Shown: piece after piece, positions 14,336-21,491 of the stretch
How the letters are laid out: every line of letters starts with the position of its first letter
How positions within the stretch are numbered: position 1 is the stretch's first letter
Origin: Streptosporangiaceae bacterium
GTDB taxonomy: Bacteria > Actinomycetota > Actinomycetes > Streptosporangiales > Streptosporangiaceae
Direction: 5' to 3'
Assembly (NCBI GenBank): GCA_030041195.1
Contig: JASHOI010000619.1
Location: forward strand, 1-21,667
Length of the DNA stretch: 21,667 nucleotides
The notes under the pieces: model-generated
The model's input: only the letters and a program-made list of their open reading frames with translations
The model's database searches: none
Told to the model about the DNA's origin: nothing
Position numbers and translations under genes: made by a program

Positions 14336-15805
14336 ATGGTGAACACGGTCAGGGTGGCCGGCGTCGACGTCGACACCCGGCACTGGATCGGCGGCCGCCG
14401 GGCCGGCTCCGCGGCGACCTTCACCGACATCTCCCCCATCGACGAACGCCCGATCGCCGAGATCGCGCGCGGCACTTCGGCCGAGGTCAGCGCCGCGGTG
14501 CAGGCGGCGCGCCAGGCCTTCGCCGGCTGGTCCTCGACGACACCGGAACTCCGATCAAGAGCCCTGAACGCGATAGCGGACGGTATCGAGCGCCGGGCCG
14601 AGGAACTCGCCCAGGTGGAGACCTGCGACAACGGGTCGCTCTTGCGCTCACACCGCCGTGGCGTGATGCCGCGGGCGGCGCACAACTTCCGCTTCTTCGC
14701 TGACTGGCTCGGCCGGCTCGACCCGGGCGACCTGGAGATCAACGGCCACCGCGAGCAGGTGTCGTGGGCGCCATCCGGCGTCACCGCGGTGATCACGCCG
14801 TGGAACGCGCCGCTGATGCTGGCGACCTGGCGGATCGCGCCCGCGCTCGCGGCGGGCAACACCGTGGTCGCCAAGCCGCCGGAGTGGGCGCCGCTGACCG
14901 CGAGCCTGCTGGCCGACATCACCGCCGAGGCGGGGCTGCCCGACGGCGTGTTCAACGTCGTGCAGGGGATCGGGGCGGAGGCGGGCGCGCCACTGGCGGC
15001 GCACCCGGACCTGGCCAGGGTCTGCTTCACCGGCTCGGTCGCCACCGGCCGCCTGGTCGCCGCGGCGGCCGGGGCGCAGCTGACGCCGGTCTCGCTCGAG
15101 CTTGGAGGCAAGTCGCCGCTGCTCGTGTTCGCCGACGCCGACATGGACCTGGCCGTCCGGCACGCCGTGGGCCAGTACGACAACGCCGGGCAGGTATGCC
15201 TGGCCGGCACCAGGCTGCTCGTCGACGAGCAGGTCGCCGGCGAGTTCACCGAGCGCTTTCTCGAGGCCGCCGCGGCCCTGCGGCAGGGCGATCCCAGGGA
15301 TGAGGGCACCGACGTCGGCCCGAACATCACCCGGACACACCTGGAACGGGTCGACGGCTTCGTCCAGCGGGCGGTGGCCGCCGGGGCGCGGCCGCTGCTC
15401 GGCGGCACCGTCAATGAGGATCTCGGCGGGCTGTACTACCGGCCGACCCTGCTCGCCGACGCGAAACCGGGCTCGGAGATCCTCACCGAGGAGGTCTTCG
15501 GGCCGGTGCTCACGCTGCAGACGTTCTCCGGCGAGGACGAGGCGGTCGCGCTGGCCAACGGCACGCGGTACGGCCTGGCCGCCACGATGTTCACCGGCGA
15601 CCACGACCGCGCCGAGCGGGTGTCGGCGCGCCTGGTCGCCGGGACCGTGTGGGTCAACTGCTTCTTCGTCCGCGATCTGCGCGCCCCGTTCGGGGGCGCC
15701 GGGCTGTCCGGGATCGGCCGGGAGGGCGGCACCTGGAGCTTCGACTTCTACGGCGACGTCAAGAACACCGTGTACGCCCCGGAGGGATGGCGCAGCGATG
15801 GGTGA
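14336..15805 (+). CDS. Aldehyde dehydrogenase, likely ring-cleavage semialdehyde dehydrogenase
   Basis: This is a 489-aa NAD(P)-dependent aldehyde dehydrogenase of normal length. Active-site features are Asn157 (TPWNAPL), Glu255 (LELGGKSP) and nucleophile Cys288 (NAGQVCLAGTR); EVFGPVL, PFGGAGLSGIGREGG and FTGSVATG are family signatures. ATG 14336 follows a purine-rich GAGGGG. The next gene starts 8 bp before this one ends and encodes an extradiol dioxygenase, followed by an FAH-family enzyme. That order matches the homoprotocatechuate set (HpaE, HpaD, HpaG-like), so oxidation of 5-carboxymethyl-2-hydroxymuconate semialdehyde or an analogue is the best guess. The exact substrate is not determined. 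Confidence 0.9.
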   Translation: MVNTVRVAGVDVDTRHWIGGRRAGSAATFTDISPIDERPIAEIARGTSAEVSAAVQAARQAFAGWSSTTPELRSRALNAIADGIERRAEELAQVETCDNGSLLRSHRRGVMPRAAHNFRFFADWLGRLDPGDLEINGHREQVSWAPSGVTAVITPWNAPLMLATWRIAPALAAGNTVVAKPPEWAPLTASLLADITAEAGLPDGVFNVVQGIGAEAGAPLAAHPDLARVCFTGSVATGRLVAAAAGAQLTPVSLELGGKSPLLVFADADMDLAVRHAVGQYDNAGQVCLAGTRLLVDEQVAGEFTERFLEAAAALRQGDPRDEGTDVGPNITRTHLERVDGFVQRAVAAGARPLLGGTVNEDLGGLYYRPTLLADAKPGSEILTEEVFGPVLTLQTFSGEDEAVALANGTRYGLAATMFTGDHDRAERVSARLVAGTVWVNCFFVRDLRAPFGGAGLSGIGREGGTWSFDFYGDVKNTVYAPEGWRSDG

Positions 15806-16700
15806 AGTTGTCGGAGCGGGCCTGCTCGCTCACGTCCCGACGATCATGCTTCCGCGGCAGGACCGCCTGGACCTGAACGAGGGCAAGGAGATCAGCCTGG
15901 TCCCCGGGCTGCAACGGCTGCGCGCCGAGGTCTTCGAGGTCCTCGACTACGACACCGTGGTGGTGTTCGACTCGCACTGGTTCACCACGGTGGAGTTCGT
16001 GGTCTCCGCCCACGACGTCAGGGCCGGCCTGTTCACCTCCGACGAGCTCCCGCGCGGCATGTGCCGGGTCCCCTACGACTGGCCAGGCGACCCGGAGCTG
16101 GCACATGCGGCGGCAGCACTCGGCGACAAGCACGGCACGTGGATAACCGCGATCGACGACCCGTTCCTGCCACTGCACTACGGCACCGTGAACCTGTGGA
16201 CCTACCTCGGCCGCGGGCTCGGGAAGCGGTGGGTCTCGGTCAGCAACACCGCGGAGACCGGTGACACCGAGGACTTCCTGCGCGCGGGCCGGGCGCTGGG
16301 TGAGGCGATCATACAGACGGAACGACGGGTGCTGCTGCTGGCGTCCGGCGCGATGTCGCACACGTTCTGGCCGCTGCGTGAGCTGCGGGCGCACGAGGCC
16401 AGCGATCCCCGGCACGTGCGCACCGATGAAGCGCGGGCGGCGGACGCCGAGCGGATCGCCTGGCTCGAGGCCGGCGACCACGCCGCGGTGATCGACACGA
16501 TGCCCGAGTTCGCCGTGGTGCGGCCGGAGGCCAAGTTCGCGCACTACCTGATGATGGTCGCGGCGCTGGGCGGCCGCGCGGTGACCGCGCCGGGGCGCCG
16601 GTTCAGCGACTACGAAAACTCCGTCGGCACCGGCCAGATGCACATATGGTTCGACCGGCCCGTGGCGGGTTGGTTGGGACCGGGGGGGCGGGTGGGCTGA
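15798..16700 (+). CDS. Class III extradiol ring-cleavage dioxygenase (LigB/HpaD-like)
   Basis: The protein is 300 aa. ATG 15798 overlaps the dehydrogenase stop by 8 bp, with GGAGGG at 15781-15786; the open frame further upstream is antisense-like shadow of the dehydrogenase gene. Candidate non-heme iron ligands are His12 (AHVPTIM), His60 (FDSHWF) and Glu244 (RPEAKFAHYL); His188 (GAMSHTFW) may be the acid/base histidine. This agrees with 3,4-dihydroxyphenylacetate 2,3-dioxygenases, which open catechol rings next to the hydroxyls. Two base pairs separate it from the FAH-family gene. Assignment to the family is firm; the catecholic substrate is inferred from neighbours. Confidence 0.88.
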   Translation: MGEVVGAGLLAHVPTIMLPRQDRLDLNEGKEISLVPGLQRLRAEVFEVLDYDTVVVFDSHWFTTVEFVVSAHDVRAGLFTSDELPRGMCRVPYDWPGDPELAHAAAALGDKHGTWITAIDDPFLPLHYGTVNLWTYLGRGLGKRWVSVSNTAETGDTEDFLRAGRALGEAIIQTERRVLLLASGAMSHTFWPLRELRAHEASDPRHVRTDEARAADAERIAWLEAGDHAAVIDTMPEFAVVRPEAKFAHYLMMVAALGGRAVTAPGRRFSDYENSVGTGQMHIWFDRPVAGWLGPGGRVG

Positions 16701-16702
16701 GG

Positions 16703-17551
16703 ATGGCTGAGTACCGGAGGATCTTGCTGGACGGCGCGGTCGTGGAGGTCCGCCGGGACGGCGAGGACCTGGCCGCCGGCGACGGGCGCCGGGTTCCGGC
16801 CGCCGACGCGGTGCACCTGCCGCCGGTGACGCCATCCAAGATCATCGCGGTGCACCTCAACCACCTCAGCCGGGTCACCGAGTTCGGGGCCAAGCTGCCC
16901 CCGGCGCCGACGTACTTCCAGAAGCCGGTCTCCGCGCTGGTCGGGCACGGGGGTGCGGTGGTCCGGCCGCAGGGCTGCAAGTACCTCAACTACGAGGGCG
17001 AGGTGGCGATCGTCATCGGGCGTACCTGCCGCGGCGTGCCGCCCTCGCGGGCCGGTGAGCACATCGCCGGGTACACGATCGCGAACGACTTCGGGCTGCA
17101 CGACTTCCGGGACACCGACGCCGGGTCGATGCTGCGGGTCAAGGGCTCGGACACGATGGCGCCGCTCGGCCCGGGGCTGGTGACCGGCTGGGACTTCCGC
17201 GGCAAGCGGCTGCGCACCTACGTCAACGGCCGCCTGGCCCAGGACGGGTCGACCGACGAGATGAAGTGGGACATGCACTACCTGGTCGCCGACATCGCGC
17301 GGACGATCACGCTGTGGCCTGGCGACGTGTTGCTGTCCGGGACGCCCGCCGGCTCCCGGCCGGTCGGGCCGGGCGACGTGGTCGACGTCGAGGTCGACGG
17401 CCTCGGCCGGCTGACCAGCCACGTCGTGGCCGGGCCGGTTGCGGTCGCGGCCGAGTTCGGCGCGCAGCCGAGCGAGAGCGAGGAGGTCGTGTCGACGGCC
17501 CTCGGCGGCGACTGGGAGTTCCGCGGCGTCCGCCCCCCGAAACGAAGCTGA
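16703..17551 (+). CDS. Fumarylacetoacetate hydrolase (FAH) family enzyme
   Basis: The protein is 282 aa from ATG 16703, 2 bp after the dioxygenase stop. The N-terminal domain (residues 1-42) is followed by the FAH catalytic fold: KIIAVHLNH, YFQKPVSAL, metal ligands E98 and E100 in NYEGEVAIVIG and D129 in TIANDFGLHDF, then RVKGSDTMAPLGP and PGDVLLSGTPAGS. In homoprotocatechuate degradation an FAH-fold protein (HpaG/HpcE) performs the decarboxylation and isomerisation after semialdehyde oxidation. The gene order dehydrogenase-dioxygenase-FAH makes that role likely here, but simple acylpyruvate or fumarylpyruvate hydrolysis cannot be excluded. Confidence 0.88.
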   Translation: MAEYRRILLDGAVVEVRRDGEDLAAGDGRRVPAADAVHLPPVTPSKIIAVHLNHLSRVTEFGAKLPPAPTYFQKPVSALVGHGGAVVRPQGCKYLNYEGEVAIVIGRTCRGVPPSRAGEHIAGYTIANDFGLHDFRDTDAGSMLRVKGSDTMAPLGPGLVTGWDFRGKRLRTYVNGRLAQDGSTDEMKWDMHYLVADIARTITLWPGDVLLSGTPAGSRPVGPGDVVDVEVDGLGRLTSHVVAGPVAVAAEFGAQPSESEEVVSTALGGDWEFRGVRPPKRS

Positions 17552-17643
17552 TGCACGGCTGGCCGCAAGCCCCGTGAACCCGCGAGGGCTCATGGGCCCC
17601 GCCTGCCACACCAGCACCAAATTCAATGGAGGCCGAAATCAGC

Positions 17644-17683
17644 GGTTCGCTTTTGTCTGCTCGCAGCCGGATAAAAGCGAACC
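17644..17683. promoter_or_regulatory. Perfect 11-bp inverted repeat between the FAH and LLM genes
   Basis: GGTTCGCTTTT (17644-17654) and AAAAGCGAACC (17673-17683) are exact inverted repeats with an 18-nt centre. The site lies 92 bp after the FAH stop and 62 bp before the LLM start. It can be a hairpin terminator of the upstream operon or a two-half-site operator; half-site centres are 29 bp apart, near three helical turns. Confidence 0.55.
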
Positions 17684-17745
17684 AGTAATTCAGCGGACGT
17701 TTGATGCGCCTTCGAGGCGGGGTTCTTGGGACGGGAGGGACGGGT

Positions 17746-18681
17746 GTGGGTTCGCCGAGGATGTGCCTGATACTCAGCGAGAACTGGACCGTGACGCCGG
17801 GCCGCGACCTGGCGAGTCTGGTGCGGTGGGCGCGCGAGGCCGAGGACGCCGGGTTCGACTCCGTCATGATCAGCGAGCACATCGTGCTCGGCCCCTCGGC
17901 GGGCGCGAACGGGGTCATGCCGAACCCGCGCGAGTACGCGCTGCCCGGCAACCAGGACCCGGCGACGCCGTGGCCGAGCTCGCTGGTGCTGCTGTCCGCG
18001 ATCGCCGCTGTCACCGAGCGGATCCGGCTGGTCGCCGGCGCGGTGATCGCGCCGTTGCGCCACCCGCTGCTGATTGCCCGAGAGCTCGGGTCGCTGGACC
18101 TGATCAGCAACGGCAGGCTGGTTGTGCTGCCGACCGTGTCCTGGCTGGAGGAGGAGTACGCGGCGCTCGGCGTGCCGTTCCGCTCCCGGGGCGACCTGCT
18201 CGACGAGCACCTCGAGGCGTGGGCGGTGCTGTGGCGGGACACACCGGCGTCGCACTCCGGCGCGCATTACCCGTTCCGCGACGTGTACCTCGAGCCGAAG
18301 GCGTTCCGGCCGGAGGGCCCGGCACTGTGGCTCGGCGGCGCCGGAATGCACCGGCGGATGCTGGACCGCATCGTCAGGTACGGCGATGGCTTCAACCCGC
18401 TCGGCCGTCCGTCCGGCGAGGAGATGCGCAGGCTGGACGACGCGCTGCGGGCCGCCGGGCGCGATCCGCGCGGCCTCGAACTCGTCGGCGGGACCAGGGC
18501 CGTGTTCCCCGACGACAGCAGCGTGGCCGACCTCGGCCAGGCCCTGGCGACGATCCCGCCGCAGGTGGCTGCCGGGTTCACCACGTTCTGCATCAAGCCG
18601 TCCCAGTTCACCGACGACCCTGGCGACGTCTCACGGCTGTGCCGGGACATCATCCGCCGCGTCGACGGCATGCTCGCTTAG
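17746..18681 (+). CDS. LLM class flavin/F420-dependent oxidoreductase
   Basis: The protein is 311 aa of the luciferase-like monooxygenase fold. Signatures include VRWAREAEDAGFDSVMISEHI, VTERIRLVAGAVIAPLRHPLLIARELGSLDLIS, WLEEEYAALGVPF and ALWLGGAG. GTG 17746 has GGAGGG (17734-17739) 6 bp upstream; the open frame before it lacks family sequence. Members use F420H2 or FMNH2; in actinomycetes F420 is common. The N-terminus (MCLILSENWTVTPG) is not a signal peptide. It lies 195 bp after the ring-cleavage operon and separated by a dyad, so it may be its own unit. It could act on the same aromatic substrate, but nothing in the sequence fixes this. Confidence 0.85.
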   Translation: MGSPRMCLILSENWTVTPGRDLASLVRWAREAEDAGFDSVMISEHIVLGPSAGANGVMPNPREYALPGNQDPATPWPSSLVLLSAIAAVTERIRLVAGAVIAPLRHPLLIARELGSLDLISNGRLVVLPTVSWLEEEYAALGVPFRSRGDLLDEHLEAWAVLWRDTPASHSGAHYPFRDVYLEPKAFRPEGPALWLGGAGMHRRMLDRIVRYGDGFNPLGRPSGEEMRRLDDALRAAGRDPRGLELVGGTRAVFPDDSSVADLGQALATIPPQVAAGFTTFCIKPSQFTDDPGDVSRLCRDIIRRVDGMLA

Positions 18682-18742
18682 AGCGCGCCCGGCCGTCGCC
18701 CGGAGGAAGCGTTCCCGGCGTGGCGCGAGCCGCTTCGCATCT

Positions 18743-18772
18743 TTGCATCATGATGAGATGAAGATATGATGC
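18743..18772 (+). promoter_or_regulatory. Promoter and operator of the vapBC pair, apparently leaderless
   Basis: A -35-like TTGCAT (18743-18748) and a -10-like TATGAT (18765-18770) are 16 bp apart, which puts the transcription start at about A18777, the first base of the antitoxin ATG. No ribosome binding site precedes that ATG. The palindrome CATCATGATG (18746-18755) and the inverted arms GCATCAT (18745-18751) and ATGATGC (18766-18772) overlap both promoter boxes, as in autorepressed toxin-antitoxin operons. Confidence 0.6.
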
Positions 18773-18776
18773 TGGC

Positions 18777-19007
18777 ATGAGGACTACCATCGACCTCCCC
18801 GAGGATCTTCACGCTCAGGCGGTCGCGATAGCCAGGGACACTCACCAGTCGCTGAGCCAGACGGTCGCCGGGCTTATCCGCCGCGGGCTCAGCACTGGCA
18901 GCCCAGGTGAGATAGCAAAGAGCCCTCGCACCGGTCTCCCGGTCGCACACCTCGGCAGAACCATCACTACCGAGGACGTGCGACGGCTTGAAGATGACGA
19001 TCAGTGA
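18777..19007 (+). CDS. vapB: VapB-like ribbon-helix-helix antitoxin
   Basis: The protein is 76 aa. MRTTIDLPEDLHAQAVAIAR followed by SLSQTVAGLIRRGL is a ribbon-helix-helix DNA-binding domain: an N-terminal strand then two helices. The C-terminal 30 residues (PRTGLPVAHLGRTITTEDVR) are the expected toxin-wrapping tail. It would neutralise the toxin and repress the operon at the palindromic site just upstream. ATG 18777 has no ribosome site and probably lies at the RNA 5' end. The stop overlaps the toxin start (GTGA, 19004-19007). Confidence 0.85.
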   Translation: MRTTIDLPEDLHAQAVAIARDTHQSLSQTVAGLIRRGLSTGSPGEIAKSPRTGLPVAHLGRTITTEDVRRLEDDDQ

Positions 19008-19402
19008 CCGTCCTCCTTGACGCGAACACGCTCATTGCCCTGCTCGTCGACGATCATGTGCACCATGAGGCCGCCGAGAATTGGTTCACCAGTATGGGCG
19101 CGAAGTTCGCGACCTGCCCGATCACTCAAGGCAGCCTGATACGTCTGCTCATCCGGGAAGGCCAATCGGCTGCGGCGGCGCACGCGATCCTCGACGGCAC
19201 CACCGCCGACCCGCGGCACGAATTCTGGGCTGACGATATCCCGTACACAGATGTGCCCACCCATGGAATCATCGGCCACCGGCAGGTGACCGATGCCTAT
19301 CTGGCGCAGCTCGCGCGAGCACGCGGATCCCGGCTGGTTACATTCGACCAGGCAATGGCCAAGCTGCATCACGACGTTGCCGATCTAATACAAGACACCT
19401 GA
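19004..19402 (+). CDS. vapC: VapC-like PIN-domain toxin ribonuclease
   Basis: The protein is 132 aa of the PIN fold and starts at GTG 19004, overlapping the antitoxin by 4 bp. Metal-binding acids seen are Asp6 (LLDANTLI), Asp97 (RQVTDAYL) and Asp115 (LVTFDQAM). The position normally holding the second acid (CPITE in many relatives) is Gln42 in CPITQGSLIRLL. PIN toxins cleave tRNA or rRNA with Mg2+. I recall CPITQ as a recurrent variant among actinobacterial PIN proteins, so activity is still likely. The pair sits directly before an insertion sequence. Confidence 0.87.
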   Translation: MTVLLDANTLIALLVDDHVHHEAAENWFTSMGAKFATCPITQGSLIRLLIREGQSAAAAHAILDGTTADPRHEFWADDIPYTDVPTHGIIGHRQVTDAYLAQLARARGSRLVTFDQAMAKLHHDVADLIQDT

Positions 19403-19436
19403 CGAGTTCGTTCAGGGCCCGGATAACCGTCTGTGG

Positions 19437-19471
19437 CGCGACATCACGCGGGGAGTCAGGGTGGTGTCGCG
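19437..19471 (+). terminator. Hairpin after vapBC
   Basis: CGCGACATCAC (19437-19447) pairs with GTGGTGTCGCG (19461-19471), ten Watson-Crick pairs and one G-U, around a 13-nt loop, 34 bp past the toxin stop. It is a likely transcription terminator. Confidence 0.55.
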
Positions 19472-19533
19472 GTCCCGGCTGTGTGCGGTGACCGATATCG
19501 CGCCACGCCGCTGAGCGATAAACGAGCTCGACC

Positions 19534-19573
19534 CCAAGATGATCTTGGTTGCTCACAAATTGAGGTGCACCCG
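19534..19573. repeat. Partial second IS-like end abutting the insertion sequence
   Basis: GATGATCTTGGTTGC at 19538-19552 is the exact inverted copy of 21454-21468 in the right end of the element. It lies outside the left terminal repeat. Reading outward from 19573, GGTGCAC mirrors the start of the left terminal repeat, then a run similar to AATTGTGAG follows. The palindrome CCAAGAT-G-ATCTTGG (19534-19548) is part of it. It looks like debris of a related element or a rearranged end. Confidence 0.5.
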
Positions 19574-19627
19574 GGGTGCACGACTGAATTGTGAGGGTGC
19601 TTGGTTTGGGCAGGTTGCGCCGTTAGC

Positions 19628-19648
19628 CTGAGTGATGTCATCACTCAG
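19628..19648. promoter_or_regulatory. 21-bp perfect dyad before the transposase start
   Basis: CTGAGTGATG and CATCACTCAG flank a single central T at 19638. The dyad ends 2 bp before the ribosome site GGAGG (19651-19655) and 11 bp before ATG 19660. It may bind a repressor, or form a hairpin that hides the ribosome site in read-through transcripts from outside. Confidence 0.55.
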
Positions 19649-19659
19649 TTGGAGGCGGC

Positions 19660-20088
19660 ATGTCCGAGCAGCTTTCTGGCCGGGACCTGGTGTGGCTGGA
19701 GCGCCGCCGCGCCGAGCTGTTCGGCCTGATTTCGCAGGTGGGTGATTTCCGGCGGGGCGCGCTGAACGCGGTGTGGCGCAAGTGCGGCAAGCCGAACTGT
19801 GCGTGCGCGCAGCCCGGGCACCGCGGCCACGGGCCGCAGTGGAACCTGACCCGGCGCATCGGCGGCAAGACCGTGAATGTGCACCTGAAACCGGGGCCGG
19901 AGCTGGAGAGGGCACGGGCCGAGGTCGCCGAGCACCAGCGGTTCGCCGCCCTGGTGGAGGAGGTGAGTGCCGTCAGCGAGGCGATCTGCGCTGCCCGGCC
20001 GGCGGCCGGGCAGGCGGCACCCCCTCCGGCGGAGGGGGAAAGGGGGGGCTCACGGCGCAGCTCGCGGAGATCGCCGCCGCGGAGATAG
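19660..20088 (+). CDS. IS upstream frame (zinc-ribbon-like accessory / transposase N-terminus)
   Basis: The protein is 142 aa from ATG 19660 with GGAGG at 19651-19655. It contains [20 protein letters not shown] followed by a short strand region, a Cys motif common to the small frames that precede ISKra4-type transposases. The following region [20 protein letters not shown] is helical, and the tail after about residue 125 is low-complexity Arg/Ser read from the wrong side of the slippery site. The unshifted product may act as a regulator of transposition; the shifted product is the N-terminus of the full transposase. Confidence 0.7.
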   Translation: MSEQLSGRDLVWLERRRAELFGLISQVGDFRRGALNAVWRKCGKPNCACAQPGHRGHGPQWNLTRRIGGKTVNVHLKPGPELERARAEVAEHQRFAALVEEVSAVSEAICAARPAAGQAAPPPAEGERGGSRRSSRRSPPRR

Positions 20089-21419
20089 GCCGGCTGGCCG
20101 CAATGGCTGCTGGCCTGCTCGGCGCCGGGACCGGGCTGGGGGTGCTGGAGCAGGCGATGCGCGCTGCGCTTACCTGCGCCGGCGGCGCGCTGCTGGAAGC
20201 TGTGCTGGCCGGTGACGATGACGGGTACGCCGGCCCGCACGTTAAGTGCAGCGCCGGTCACCGGGCCGGATACGCGGGCAGCCGGGAAAAGATGGTCAGC
20301 ACGGTGCTCGGCCCGGTGCGGGTGGCCCGGGCCTGGTATCACTGCGCCGAATGCGAGCACGGCTTCGCTCCGCGGGATGAGCAGCTGGGGGTCGCCGGGA
20401 CGTCGCTGTCGCCGGGCCTGGCGGAGATGATCGCCCGGGCCGGCGCGGAGGTCCCGTTCGGCACCGCCGCCGCGCTCGTGAAGGACCTGGCCGGGATTGC
20501 CGTGAGCACCCGGACCGTGGAGCGGTCCGCCGAGGCGTCCGGCACCGCCGCCCGCAGGGCCGGTGCCGCCGAGGCCGCCTTGCTGCGCGCCCGGGCGATC
20601 CGCCCGCTGCCCCCGCCCGAACCGGTCCCGGACATGCTGTATGTCGAGACCGACGGGACCGGCGTCCCGGTCCGCTCCAGCGAGACCGAAGGCCGCCCGG
20701 GCAAGGGCGAGGACGGGAAGGCCGGCACCCGTGAGATCAAGCTCGCCCGGTTCTTCACCGTGTCCCGCCTCGATGACGACGGCAGGCCGGTGACCGACCC
20801 CGGGTCGTCCAGCTACGTGGCCACCTTCGACGGCAAGAACGCTCTCGCCGGACTCGTCGAGGCCGAGTACCTGCGCCGCGGCGGCGGGCATTTCCGCCAG
20901 GTCGTGGCCATCGGCGACGGGGCGGCCTGGATCTGGTCCATGGCCGAGGCGCTCTACCCGCACGCCACCCACATCACCGACATCTACCACGCCCGCGAGC
21001 ACCTCACCGACCTGGCGAATCACCTGGCCTTCATCACCCCCGACCCGGCGCAGTGGCTTGAGGACCGCAGCACCGAACTCGACGCCGGGAACATCGACGC
21101 GATCATCACAGCCGCCCGGCAGTACCCGCTGGCCGGCGCCAAGGCCGAAGAACTGGACAAAAAACTCGGCTACTTCGAGCGCAACGCGCACCGGATGCGC
21201 TACCGCCACTTCCGCGACCTCGGCATGTTCACCGGCTCCGGGGCCATCGAAGGCGCAATCAACGCGATCGTGGTCCACCGCGCCAAACAGTCAGGCATGC
21301 ACTGGACCACCGCCGGCGCCGCCAGCATCATCGCCCTGCGCTGCCAGCACGCCAGCGGCCGCTGGGACGAACTCTGGCCAGCCAGCACCCCGCCCGCCCG
21401 GCTGCGCGCCGCCATCTGA
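19660..21419 (+). CDS. ISKra4-like (UPF0236-type) transposase, probable -1 frameshift fusion
   Basis: A -1 shift at 20043-20049 joins the upstream frame to the frame that runs open to the TGA at 21417-21419, giving about 586 aa. The downstream part has the RNase-H-like catalytic residues: Asp332 in [11 protein letters not shown], Asp420 in [10 protein letters not shown], Asp441 in [12 protein letters not shown] and Glu531 in [11 protein letters not shown] (numbering of the fusion). A Cys pair lies in [11 protein letters not shown]. The downstream frame is also open upstream of the slippery site to before 19773, but there it is the shadow of the first frame. No strong independent start with ribosome site is seen near the junction, which favours frameshifting. 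Both terminal repeats and all catalytic residues are present, so the element may still be active. Confidence 0.75.
20020..20049 (+). other. Programmed -1 frameshift site in the transposase
   Basis: The heptamer G GGG GGC (20043-20049) in the upstream frame can slip back to GGG GGG, continuing as CTC ACG GCG (LTA). GGAGG at 20031-20035 ends 7 nt before it, like the internal Shine-Dalgarno that stimulates dnaX-type -1 shifting. CCCCCTCC (20020-20027) can pair with GGAGGGGG (20031-20038), which could mask or modulate it. Confidence 0.6.
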
Positions 21420-21491
21420 CAGACAGCAAGACTCAGACCCCCAGGCCATCGCGGCAACCAAGATCATCCCCAACAATCCTGTCGTGCACCC

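Larger units (their letters stand above)
19574..21491 (+). mobile_element. ISKra4-like insertion sequence, ~1.9 kb
   Basis: Imperfect terminal inverted repeats bound it. GGGTGCACGAC at 19574-19584 is matched exactly by GTCGTGCACCC at 21481-21491, and similarity continues inward to a shared CTTGGTT (left to about 19606, right to about 21456). Inside are two overlapping frames encoding a transposase that probably needs a -1 frameshift. No clear target-site duplication is seen: the left flank is IS-like debris and the right flank is a luciferase-like gene fragment. The family name rests on the transposase type. Confidence 0.75.

Noticed and set aside
15102..15797. Upstream extension of the dioxygenase frame
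   Set aside because: It is the out-of-frame shadow of the aldehyde dehydrogenase; dioxygenase homology begins at ATG 15798.
19641..21278. 545-aa minus-strand open frame
   Set aside because: It is antisense to the transposase, which has the catalytic residues; the product is compositionally biased with no recognisable domain.
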